This document shows, piece after piece, positions 11,871-22,399 of a stretch of DNA of 64,000 bases (position 1 is the first letter of the stretch; every line of letters starts with the position of its first letter). The notes beneath the pieces are model-generated. The model was not told the DNA's origin. It did not search any database and was given only the letters and a program-made list of their open reading frames with translations. Origin of the DNA: Anadara kagoshimensis (lineage: Eukaryota > Mollusca > Bivalvia > Arcoida > Arcidae); the NCBI GenBank assembly GCA_021292105.1, contig CM037869.1:38820655-38884654 (forward strand). Reading direction: 5' to 3'. Position numbers and translations under genes: made by a program.

Positions 11871-12289
11871 TTGTAATTTCGATAATATAACAATGAAAGT
11901 AGAGCCATGTTTAAAAATGTATTAAAAAAGCTCTAGATCTTTAAAATAGAATTTAAAATGGTATGACATAAACATAGGTTGAAGATAATTTTTAATGCAT
12001 TTTAGGTAAATTTTTTGATTGAGAGTTCCATTAGTGACTTTAGTTCATCAATGTGACATTTATTAAGACCCAGAACTGAATAATTTATACTTTATCAAAT
12101 GGTTGAGATGTATGATGATTTTAAACAAAAATATAGATAAAATTTGGCTTACATTATTTAGCACCCTTGGTTTGAAAAAAAATACCAGCACTATATATTG
12201 TCCTGAAAAAGATGGGGTAGCCGATAAAGAACTCTGCTGTATGATGCCCATCTGCGCAACGCACAACCAAATTTGCTGCACCTTTTCCC

Positions 12290-12345
12290 ATTGCTGGCGA
12301 CGTCTCGATATTAGTGAAATATTCTTGACTGTTAAACACCATTAC
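12290..12345 (+). mobile_element. SINE tail fragment
   Basis: GACGTCTCGATATTAGTGAA followed by ATATTCTTGACTGTTAAACAC matches the V-SINE-like tail seen in the 57.6-59.4 kb array and at 56.2 kb. I see no convincing tRNA head upstream. Confidence 0.5.
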
Positions 12346-12574
12346 TGAACTCTCACTCTACTTGTATAAAGATTTATAATGTTATTGAACAACCTTGTAA
12401 ATATTTCCTAATTTTCTAAAGTAAGATTGGAATTCCATTAATGTCTTAAGATCATATAGGACATTCCATTAGGATCCAGAAGTGATAATTATGTAATTTA
12501 TAAAATAATTGATATTAAGTATGGTTTTAAACAAAATTTAATTGATTAGCTTTGTTTAATTCTAAACAGCAGAT

Positions 12575-12905
12575 TATACTATTTTTAATTTTACAGCACT
12601 AGACGACCGTTTCGGAAAACAATTCCTCATCAGTAGTACTTGGACCAAAATTAAGAAGCCAAAATTTTTTCAAGATGTTGAAAAGATACCCAAAGGAGGA
12701 CCAAAATATATTTTACCAAATTGAGTTAAAGAAATACTTTGCATAACGGAGTATGTCATAGTTGTGTAGGAAGTTCATTTTTTGCTAGCAGCAAATTTAG
12801 ACAATAGTATATTTCTGACAATAATACATAGTTTTTGCTTAATGAGTTTGTGATATCTTAAGGGAAACACCCACCAGCAGATCTAGAGATACTGGCATGG
12901 TTTAA
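12575..12905 (+). mobile_element. family B repeat, most complete copy
   Basis: All blocks of the family are present in order, from TTTTACAGCACTAGACGACC to ACACCCACCAGCAGATCTAG, about 330 bp. A further 5' fragment occurs at about 13480-13545 (CATCACTAGACGGCCATTTC). No coding potential is seen. Confidence 0.8.
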
Positions 12906-13763
12906 TTAAATAGCATATTATACTGCTGTATTTCCACAAATTCAGTGCACTTGGAATATGCAAGAATAAAGTCTTATTTTCCAACAAACTCACAAAAAAA
13001 TTCTCAAAACTTAATACCAAATATACTGACCTAATAGGAAAAAATATTTTTCATTCATGAAAAAGTGACCTTAATTCTGTACATTGAGAAATTTTTGAAC
13101 TTTTTAACAAAAATAACCAAATATGACTGTGTCAAAATTATCCCTTCTGTACCTTTTCACTTGGAACAACTACAAAACGTTTAGTCATAATTGGAATATT
13201 CATGATGATCACACCTGGAAAAAACCCGAACAACAATGACTTACCTGACCCTAAATACTCTGATGTACCTGTGAATGAGGCGCAATTGGTGTATAAACTT
13301 GATCAAATTTCGAACCTTTGTCTATGAACTGAACAATAATGTTTTTAATTAAAAATATAATTTGGTTAGGTCAGTGCATTTTAAATGCATTTTATTGATA
13401 GTTTAATAGAAACATTTTAAAATAAAAGAAATAAATAATAAAAACCATGTGCACTCAATTTATGGAAATGCAGTAGTTTTAATTTTACATCACTAGACGG
13501 CCATTTCGAAATACAAAATATTCTCATGTACATGGAGCCGTCTCAGTTGAAAGAGACATCATCTGCCTACGACATGAGCACTGTAATATATAGCTGCCTT
13601 TAAAACTAAATTGGTGCTTCTAAATAATTGTTAATTGTCTGCAGTATCACGACTGATTTGATGTTGATATCAAAGTCTGCCTTTTCAAGAATCTCATTTT
13701 CTTTAATCAGATAATACTATTTAACAACTGACACTGCTCAGCTCATTGTATAGGGATGATAAA

Positions 13764-14045
13764 AAACAAACATACTAATCCATATCCGAATCACAATCCA
13801 GAAGCAAAGTAAAAACTTTGGAACTGACAAGATAGGTTATACACGTGAACTCCCACCAGGGAAGTGAGGCCGGGTGCTCCGGAAGGCTAAGCACCTCCTG
13901 TTTAGCTAGCAACACCCGCCACGTGTATAAACAAAATTGTGTGAAAGGAACATGGAACCATGAGACGTCAAACATATCCAGGGCAATCCTGGACACAGAG
14001 ACATCAAACTTATCAACAATACTGTGATAACGGCCATAATACTAT
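13764..14045 (+). mobile_element. family A repeat, reference-like forward copy
   Basis: It begins AAACAAACATACTAATCC and keeps every block, including AGTGAGGCCGGGTGCTCCGG, CACCCGCCACGTGTATAAAC, GAACATGGAACCATGAGACG and ACTTATCAACAATACTGTG. This copy best defines the core of about 280 bp. Confidence 0.85.
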
Positions 14046-14269
14046 TAACAATTGGCACTGACCAGCTCATTTTATAGGAATGACTTTGTCAATGAAGTGA
14101 AAATGTTTCCTGACAAATAAATATAGAAATTCATCAACTGTCGAGACCTTTAGAATGTTTGTGGAGGTTTAATTTTTTGCTCCGTTTTTATCTTTAATTT
14201 TGCATTTTTCATACAGGAAATAGTTGTATGAAGATTAATTATGATACAATTCTTATCATTCTTGGTATA

Positions 14270-14648
14270 CAGTACAGTCCTGTCGAAAGTTGAACACTAA
14301 ACTCACGAATTACTTCCGAATCATATCAGACCCTCGTTAGCTTTATTACAGAATTACCATCCATCGGCAGCTATTCAGTATCTAGTTTTCTATATATACA
14401 GTCCAACCTGCCTTAAATACCACCTCTATATAAGGGCCACCTGCTTATAAAGGCCAGTAGAATTGTATCCCAATTGTTCTTTATTCTTATTATTTGAACC
14501 TGTATATAAAGGCCACCTGCCCATAAAGGCCACTTTTACTGGTTTCCTTGGGTGGCCTTTATAAACAAGTTTGACTGTGAGTCATTCGACAGCCGAACAT
14601 TGACTCCTTTACGTCTATCGGTGTTAAACTTTTGACAGATCTGTACTG
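14270..14648. mobile_element. MITE family C, copy 1, interrupted by a nested MITE D
   Basis: Terminal inverted repeats CAGTACAGTCCTGTCGAAAG and its counterpart ending TTGACAGATCTGTACTG are flanked by TA on both sides, as for Tc1/mariner/pogo-type elements. Removing the nested D element and its extra TA leaves about 198 bp, close to the intact copy at 15252-15458 (207 bp). No transposase is present. Confidence 0.8.
14399..14577 (+). mobile_element. MITE family D, 179 bp, nested in family C
   Basis: The inverted ends are CAGTCCAACCTGCCTTAAAT and, reversed, CAGTCAAACTTGTTTATAAAG. The element sits after TA; on the right the matching TA has become TG. Inside are repeated TATAAAGGCCACCTG words. 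The copy at 33959-34137 has exactly the same length. Confidence 0.85.
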
Positions 14649-14846
14649 TAAATAGTAAGACATTGCTTGTCTTTAAACTTTACATAACTGCGAATTAAGC
14701 AGAAATTCCTTATATTACAGCGTTTCTTTTGTTGCTTAGCAACAGCAACGCTGATTGAAAGGAAACCCGTTACAGACAGAAATCCTGATTATGTTTGAAA
14801 TTCAAATGAGTAATTTGATCTGAACTCCGGCTGGATGAAACATTGC

Positions 14847-15061
14847 AAAACAGACCTGTCGAAAATTAAACACTTATCTAGCGAAAAGGAGTGAAAAGCT
14901 TGGTAACCAAATGGGCGAGATATGGATAGGAAGTGGTTGAACAGCTGCTGAGAGATAATTATGAGCGTCAGTAAAGTTTTCGAGGTGTGGCTAAGTTGTG
15001 GCGATTAGAATTAGACACTTATTCGTTAGTGTAATGTTAAACTTTCAACAGGCCTGTACTG
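14847..15061. mobile_element. MITE family C, copy 2
   Basis: The left end is decayed (AAAACAGACCTGTCGAAAAT) but the right end, ending TTTCAACAGGCCTGTACTG, is clear. About 215 bp; no ORF. Confidence 0.65.
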
Positions 15062-15251
15062 CACCATGTTGATTTAAATAAGAGACCGGTTTGTCATTGT
15101 GATTACGTTTTGTGTGTAAAAATGTCGTCCAAGTGATGAAACTCAGATCTATAAGGATATAAAAAGTAACGCGTCTTGATATTTAATTTAGAATTCTTAA
15201 TGGAATAGGTTTTAATGATTGAAATAAAACTGAATCTTCAAGGTTTGGCTA

Positions 15252-15458
15252 CAGTACAGACCTGTCGAAAGTTAAACACTGAACTTACGAATGAGTGCTG
15301 AATTATCTTGCCAATGATTGGCTATATTACTGTAGCTATTATCCATCTCTTTGCATTTTTTCGTCCGCCACTAGCTATCAATATCGCGGCCATTGGGAAG
15401 ACCAGCTTCGACATTGTTTCCTCTCGATCAGTGTTAAACTTTCGACAGGTCTGTACTG
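15252..15458. mobile_element. MITE family C, intact copy
   Basis: CAGTACAGACCTGTCGAAAG opens the element and TTTCGACAGGTCTGTACTG closes it, with TA immediately outside on both sides. The terminal inverted repeats extend for about 30 bp. The interior is unlike copies 1 and 2 in places, so the family is not recent. Confidence 0.85.
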
Positions 15459-16570
15459 TATATACATATGGTGTAAATGTCACTCATTGCTATAAATCCG
15501 GCTTCTCTGAATCTGATTAAACATTTCAGAAGACAGCAATCAATTTGTAATTTACAAAAACAACACTTATTTAACCAAGAACATTACACAATCAAGTACA
15601 AGTTAACCTATGCATGTCTTAAAAACATGTGGTTTCATCCTTCCAGACCACACAGTCTCACATTGCTTGTGGAAGGTAATGTGTTAAACTTTAATTGCCA
15701 GTTCCAATGTTTTGATTACCTCTATAATTGCGATTTAGACATGGATTGGTATGTTTGGTTTTGATTTCCGTTCGATCAGTGTTAAAGTTTCGACAAGTCT
15801 GTACTGTACGTTGTCATTGGTTTATCAAGGTGTAACTTTAATTGCCAGTTTTCAAAGTTTTTATTAGCTCTGGGATTGTGATTTGAGCATGGATTAGTAA
15901 GTTTGTTTTTGGTGTCTAAACAGGAGGTGCTTATTCTTCCGGAGCACCTGGCCCCACCCCCCTGGAAGTTCACGTGTTTAACTTAACTTGTCAGTTTCAA
16001 AGCTTCCTAATGCTTTAGGATTGTAATTTGGACATGAATTGGTATTAGATCAATGTTAAACTTTCGACAGGTCTGTACTTTATGTCTTCGTTGGTATATA
16101 CATATGTAAATGTCACTCATTCCTGTTGTAAAACCTGCTTCTCTTAATCTGATTAAACATATCAGAAGTCAGCAATCAATTTGTAATTTAAAAAATACTT
16201 ATTTAACCAATAACATTACACAATCAAGCATAAGTTAACCTATTCATGTCTAAACATGATATGTTTACCCTTCCAGACCACACAGCCTCGCATCCATTGT
16301 GGAAGTTAACATATTTAACATAACTTGTCAGTTTCAACGTTTACTTTTTTTTGATTGTGATTTGGACATGGATTAATATGTTTGGTTTTTTTTTTTTTCC
16401 GTTCGATCAATTTTAAACTTTCGACAGGTCTGTACTGTACGTTCTCATTCGTATATCCATGTGTAAATGTCACTCATTCCTGTTGTAAAACCTGCTTCTT
16501 CAAATCTGATTAAACATAGAAGACAACAATCAATTTGTATTTGAAAAAACCACCGATGTAACCAAGAACA
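15459..16570 (+). repeat. tandem duplication joining MITE C ends and family A fragments
   Basis: A block of about 350 bp runs from TGTAAATGTCACTCATT through a reversed family A fragment (CCTTCCAGACCACACAG) to a C-type end (TTTCGACAAGTCTGTACTG). It occurs at about 15460-15807, again at about 16083-16438, and a third time truncated at 16439-16570. Between the first two lies extra reversed family A sequence (15830-16060). The C-type end thus recurs at 15458, 15807, about 16080 and 16438. Confidence 0.75.
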
Positions 16571-16599
16571 TTATATTATATAAAAATTAAATACTGACA

Positions 16600-17110
16600 T
16601 AAAAGTCCATGTTGAAATAAAAAAGCAGAGTTAAAACTTTGAAAACGACCAAATTTAGTAAAAAAAAGTGTACTTCCACCTGGGGAGTGAGAACTGAAGC
16701 CGGATGCCTGTCTATCTACACCCGTCACGTGGTATTAAAATTTAGAATGAAAGAAGCACCGTGACTGTGGGACGTCAAATATATCCAGGTCAATTTTAAA
16801 TACAGAGATATCAAACTTATTAACAATGAAAACTAATAAAAGGAACAGTCAAACACGATAGGAAAAGACAAATACATACCGGATCCGCTGATTTGTGTTA
16901 TTAAAACTAAGTGAAAGGAACATGGAACGCTGCAACATCCTTGGCTATCCTGGTTACAGAGACATCATACTTACCAACAATATTGTGATGGCACCAAAAA
17001 AACTTTTTAGGGCCCTGATAAGCCTAGGCTTGCAACATCCATGTGTCAACAATTTATTTGTAACCTTGTAAGCAGCTTGTTTCGTTGATCTCGTAGTGGG
17101 GTTCTACCAA
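16600..17110 (+). mobile_element. family A repeat, composite forward copies
   Basis: A forward copy from about 16600 (CAGAGTTAAAACTTTGAAAACG, CACCCGTCACGTGG) is followed from about 16895 by a second internal segment (AGTGAAAGGAACATGGAACG) and then the 3' block (GGGCCCTGATAAGCCTAGGC, GTAAGCAGCTTGTTTCGTTG). It shows that the family's 3' end extends to a CTCGTAGTGGGG word, as at 3.25 kb. Confidence 0.7.
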
Positions 17111-18620
17111 AGCGTATTTACTGCATATAAAGTTCCAATATTTATTGAGGCATTCTTTATGCAAGAGTTCTTCAATAACACGTCAAACACTCAATTGTAT
17201 ACCCTTGCAAAGTACGTCAATCACTCCGTTAGATACCTTTTGGCTATTCCAGAGCGCTCACGTCGTTATACTGTACTTATAATCAGTGGTATCAACATAT
17301 TTTATATACTGTCATGATTGTTTGTCTTCTTTTGTCCTTTGTTGGATAAGCCATTGCAAAGTACAAAAATTCATTGACTTGCTTTCTTCTACGTTTTCCT
17401 TGAAAAATTCCTAAGGTAGCTGAACCCAACTCGGACTGTAAAACATTTTTGGAGATATAAGGACATTGACACCTTCGAAACAGTTATGTCACGCCATAGT
17501 ACTTCATAATACCGCTGTGAAAGACCCTAGTGTGAGAATATTAGTTCCCTTGCGAGATTTGCTGGTTTTTCGCCGGGTACAACGGCTTCTTATATCATGC
17601 AAGAACTAACCGTTTTGATATTAAATATAAACTTCTGGACTGAAGAGTAAAACACCTTCGCTCTACTGTTGTACGTATAGATGGATATGGAGCAGGATGA
17701 CAAAACCATGTCCAGTGAAGTGGCTGTCAGCACTAGTACTTTTGAAAGTACCTAATCATCTCAGGTAAACAATCATGGAAGCCGTATATTTTGATTGCAG
17801 ATTTGCAGTAACAGGTCATAATTGTTGTTGAAAGTAGAACTGCTCGTTTGTTCTCACTTCGGCACTGGAAGATGTGATGTTCATATAACTACACCAATCG
17901 GGATTCACTCCAGTAATAGGTCTCCATATGTGTTTCTCATTACTTTGTATTGTCGTGTTTAACTGTTACATTATTAATGTGTATTGTTTTGTATTTCTTG
18001 GTTGCACTGTCTGTTGCCCAGAACATGTTTTTCAGTTGCAATTTTTTCCTTTTATCATTGAAACACACAAGAAGATTTCTTTTCTTCTTTGTTGATGTTT
18101 ATAGATGTATCTAGACAAACAACATTGACCTGTCAGCCTGACCTTTAACTTAAATATTTATCATGGACAAGTGCATTTATGAATAGCGAACATAAGTGTT
18201 CTCGTTTACATAACTATTTCCAAAGAGTAATTATGTGTATTGTATTTTGTGTTATTTCAAATTCTAACACTGCCCATATAGTAGATGAATCCTCTCAAGC
18301 GGACAAGTCAGTGTTGTTGTCTAGTACTCCTAATTGAATGGGTACGTTCGTAGTTTGGACTGGATGTTCAAATGATATGGTTTCACAATTTATGCGTGTC
18401 CGTATCATTCTTTCACTCATTGCGTAAGCCTATCTATTTGGTGGTTGTGCAAAGTATACATTATTCAGGTCTTGTTTACTTAGTCTTCCACTGATAGTAA
18501 AACTCTTATTTGTTGTTTCTATTACTGATTTTCGCAAAGTACATATCATTCAGCTACTATTTATTTAAAATACTGTAACTGTATTTAATTTCGCGTATTT
18601 CTATTTTCGAGGTATATGAA
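17111..18620. other. no supported gene
   Basis: I see nothing to annotate. The longest open frame here (17096-17317, plus, 73 codons) begins inside the family A copy and has no recognisable domain. Confidence 0.55.
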
Positions 18621-18621
18621 A

Positions 18622-18770
18622 TAAAAACAAACACACTAATCCATGTCCGAATCACAATCCAGAAGCAAAGTTAAAACTTTGGAACTGACAAGTTAGGTTA
18701 GACATGTGAACTTCCACCAGGGAAGTAAGGTCGGGTGCTCCGAAAGGGTAAGCACCTCTTGTTTATAAGA
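18622..18770 (+). mobile_element. family A repeat, 5' half, forward
   Basis: AAAACAAACACACTAATCC, then CCATGTCCGAATCACAATCC, AGTTAGGTTAGACATGTG and GGTCGGGTGCTCCGAAAG are present; the copy ends after GTAAGCACCTC. Confidence 0.8.
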
Positions 18771-18820
18771 CATATCGCGGTTTTTAAATATGGCCAGCAT
18801 GATCTGAAGCATTCATTATA

Positions 18821-18974
18821 CAGTAAAACCTCGTTTCAATTGCTTCTTGATTACCAACCTCAATTATCGCCACACTATTTTGAAGTCCAAAAAAAAAAAA
18901 AACTTTGTAATTTTCTTGATTTACCATTTTAAACTCCCAAAATTTGAATGAAGAATTGGATCAAGGTTTTACTG
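18821..18974. mobile_element. pogo/mariner-like MITE, 154 bp
   Basis: It opens CAGTAAAACCTCGTTTCAAT and closes GGATCAAGGTTTTACTG, with TA outside both ends. The inverted ends and TA duplication fit a Tc1/mariner/pogo-type non-autonomous element. An A-run sits near its middle. Confidence 0.75.
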
Positions 18975-18979
18975 TATAA

Positions 18980-20010
18980 ATGTGAAATACTAAGTATCAT
19001 GTTATGCGCGCGCCGCCAGTTCAAAGACAGACATTGCCTATTTATAACTTTGGTGTATCATTGTTGTTAACATTGATTGATTGTTTTAATTATAAACTAA
19101 TTATTTCTTAAATTTAATTAATGCTTATCTTTCAAATTAATTACTGGTAATTATGAAATGATGAGATTCGTGTTGACGTCATCTCACATTACTTCAGTAA
19201 CACTTTTAATGAATTGAAATTATAATATAGTGGATTAATTATAATTACAATAAATGTTTTGATGGGAATACAAAATGAAGGGGAGATTTTATACCGACCA
19301 TTTATTCATGGAGAAAATGATATTGTAATTAATTAATCATTTAGTTCAGTATTCAAAACAGTATAGAGACTAATGAAAAATACTTTCCCGTGTACAATGA
19401 GACATTGATGAATTGAAACTTTAGCATAGTTTGTTTAATTAATGTTATTCAAGAGAATTTTAAAAACAAATAAAGGGATTATTTAAACGGACCATTCAAT
19501 AATGGTTCAGGTAATTGAAATTTACTAATCATTTAGTCCAGTATTCAAACCCGTATAGTCATTATTAAAATTGAATTTCAAAATATTCTTCTATGCACGA
19601 GTATTCCTTTTTATTTTGTTCCATTACCTATTTTGTATATCGGAATGTTGACGCATTACGCTTTATTCTACAACCTCAAATTATTTCTCTATAACCAAAA
19701 TTCTGATTTTTCATTGATTCAGTTTCCTCTTTCTCTTACCTATTTTTCACATCAGACATTTGCCTTTATAAAATCTCAAATTATTTCATTTTAACCAAAA
19801 TCCGGATTTTTGCATTATCCAGTTTCCTCTTCCTTAACATTTTGTGTATGTACCTTCATATCATGTCCAAAGTATATGTGGAGATGATTAGTTTCTTAAT
19901 TGTATTTCGACTTTGTGGAATAATTGTAAATTAAAATTTATTGCTGTATAGTTTAATCATGAAAGTTTCTACTCAAATGAAGAAGCGTAAGGAAAGATTG
20001 GAGACAGTGT
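18980..20010. other. no supported gene
   Basis: AT-rich sequence with diffuse internal similarity (TTAGTCCAGTATTCAAAC recurs near 19342 and 19540; TTTCCTCTTTCTCTTACC-like words near 19725 and 19825). No coding or RNA feature is apparent. Confidence 0.5.
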
Positions 20011-20440
20011 TAGGGACTATGAGTCCAACTTTTATTGAACAAATGTTAATCTATTACAGGTGATCCCTTTGTAGGACCTGAACAACATAGCCCGCGTTAC
20101 ATCTTGTTAAGACACTAGTGTAATTTCAAATTACATATAACAGTTTTAATTTTACAGCACTGGACGGCCGTTTCGGAATACAATTCCTTATTAGTATTAA
20201 TTGGACGAAAATTTTGAAACCATTTTTTTTTTACAAGATATTGAAAATATATCCAAAAGGACCAAAATATATTTTACCAAATTTACCTAAAGAAATATTT
20301 TGCATGAGTGAGTATACAGATTTCACAGCTTAAGGACTATGAATCCAGTTTTGAACCAATTCTTATCTATTACAGGTGGTATTTAATAGTACCTGAATCA
20401 CGTCACGTTACATCTTATAAAGCTGCTAGTTAAATTTCAA
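20010..20440 (+). repeat. direct duplication flanking a family B copy
   Basis: The segment AGGGACTATGAGTCCAACTT to TTACATCTTGTTAAGACACT (20010-20115) recurs as AAGGACTATGAATCCAGTTT to TTACATCTTATAAAGCTGCT (20330-20430). A family B copy (20145-20320) lies between, so B may be part of a larger repeated unit. Confidence 0.65.
20145..20320 (+). mobile_element. family B repeat, 5' half
   Basis: AATTTTACAGCACTGGACGG, CGTTTCGGAATACAATTCC, then the AAAGGACCAAAATATATTTT block. A poly-T-rich stretch replaces part of the usual centre. Confidence 0.8.
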
Positions 20441-20839
20441 ATCGAAGAACCACTCAAACATTCTATTCATTTGAAAACTCTATAAAGCAACATTCTGAAG
20501 AATTTTTTCTTTCAATTCAAGACAGAAGACCAGAGAATATGGATAATATTTCTGCGTGTATAAGTGAAGAAGCTACGGTTATCAGATCCATGCTCTTTGT
20601 TAAACTCAAACTGCGATTGCTTTTAAACTTAATCAGTTTCCTACAGTGAAAAATGGAAATTGATCATGACTATTGACTATCCTGAAAGATGTGCACTGAA
20701 CTATTATATAACTCATGATAAAATACTTCCTATGGAGGAAACGTGTAACGATGTTGACCTCAGGTTTACTTGTATTGCAACAGTGCAGTGAACATTATAA
20801 GACTGAATCTTTATCTAATACATATTATACCAGTCTATT

Positions 20840-20995
20840 TTACAGCACTAGACGGTCGGTTCGAAATACAATTACTCAGAATTGCTTGGGCAAAATTGTG
20901 TAACCATTTTTTTTTGAGATGTTGAAAAGATACCAAAAGGACCAAAATATATTTTACCAAATTTAGCTAAGGAAATACTTTGCATAAGGGATTCA
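20840..20995 (+). mobile_element. family B repeat, 5' half
   Basis: TTTTACAGCACTAGACGGTC to TACTTTGCATAAGGG, the last family B copy in the window. None of families A-C occurs between here and 33.5 kb. Confidence 0.8.
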
Positions 20996-20999
20996 ACCT

Positions 21000-22399
21000 A
21001 TAAACCAACTATGCTTCGAATATAAGATTTAATATTTCAACATTTAAAGGAATGTTAATACCAGCCTCAAGATTTTAAGTAAAAGGCATCTTCGGTTGCC
21101 TTGATACTTTTTCATGCAAATCTTCTTATTTATCAAGATAATTGGAAGGTCTATGAAAACATTAAAATCTGCCTCGTACTATTTCTCAGTTCTGAACCAA
21201 TAGGAATCGTTAACCAATTTACGGAAATAGAATTTCGTACCATTCAAGGTTCGAGCTAATGATAGATACCATAAAGAAGACTGTATCGATAAGCCATGAC
21301 AGTTTTAAGGGTTTGCCAAGAAAACTTGAGCAATGACGTTGTCAGCGAGATTAATAAGGAGTCGTCTGTGGTGAATTAATCAATAATCAAGTTGCACTCG
21401 AGACTCTTCTTTTCATTCCGAAGCAATGGAAACATGAAATAGATCATCCAATGCAAAATATTCTTTCAAACAGTTTCAGATTCTAACTTAATTTCAGATT
21501 TCCAAGAGGAAATCTACAAGCACTACATAATGTACGTTATACCAAGTGAATCGAGTGAAAAACCACTTCTCTTAAGACAGCAGATTTTTAAGAAAAAATA
21601 AGTTTGAAGTTCGACAATTTTTCGCGAAAATAGATTATAGAGATGTGATATCTTAAACGTTGCATTAATTTGGTAATAATTTTGGTTCAGTAAAAATGTA
21701 TGACATCATTTACTGTAAAAGAAAAGTATCCTGACCTTTCTCCAAGGTGACTTGTACCTTTGTTTCTCAGTAAAGTACTAGTACATGTGTTTAGATATCC
21801 ATCACCTTTGCTTTTCCACCCAAAAAATCAGTTAAATTCATGCCATCAGCACTGACATTTCTCTATTCAGAGGTTACAATTTTGACTGAATTGGGCTTTT
21901 GGCAAAAAATCACATGATTTGACAAGAACTGATCCATCTAATGACGTTTCATGTCCTTTTATGAGAACTACTCACCTAGTTCATACATGTTAAAGACCAA
22001 CCTTCCTACTTGGTATTTAATTCTGTATATTTAAATGATTTGCAGTCGCTATCTACATACATAGGAAGTTGTTACACTAAATCTACAAATGGGAACAGAA
22101 TTAATGCAAAGAAAATCCGGTTTTGGTTTAAAGGAGATAATCTGATTTTGTAGAATAGAAGGCAATAAGACAAACATTCAAATGAAATAAATATCGGTTA
22201 TAGAATTTAAATGTACTATTAAAATGTGTTTTATAAATATTTTGTTATCATTATCATTTCAATTTTTTTAGAACCAGATATTATAACTAGAGAATAAATG
22301 ACTACATAAGCGAATAAGTATGTTTTGACGATTGTTTCATAATGGTTGCTATAGTTATTGTTGCTAAGGTATCTGGTTGTCATAGAAATAACTCGGATG
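21000..22399. other. no supported gene
   Basis: Moderately AT-rich and apparently single-copy. I see neither repeats from the left-hand families nor coding features. Confidence 0.5.
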
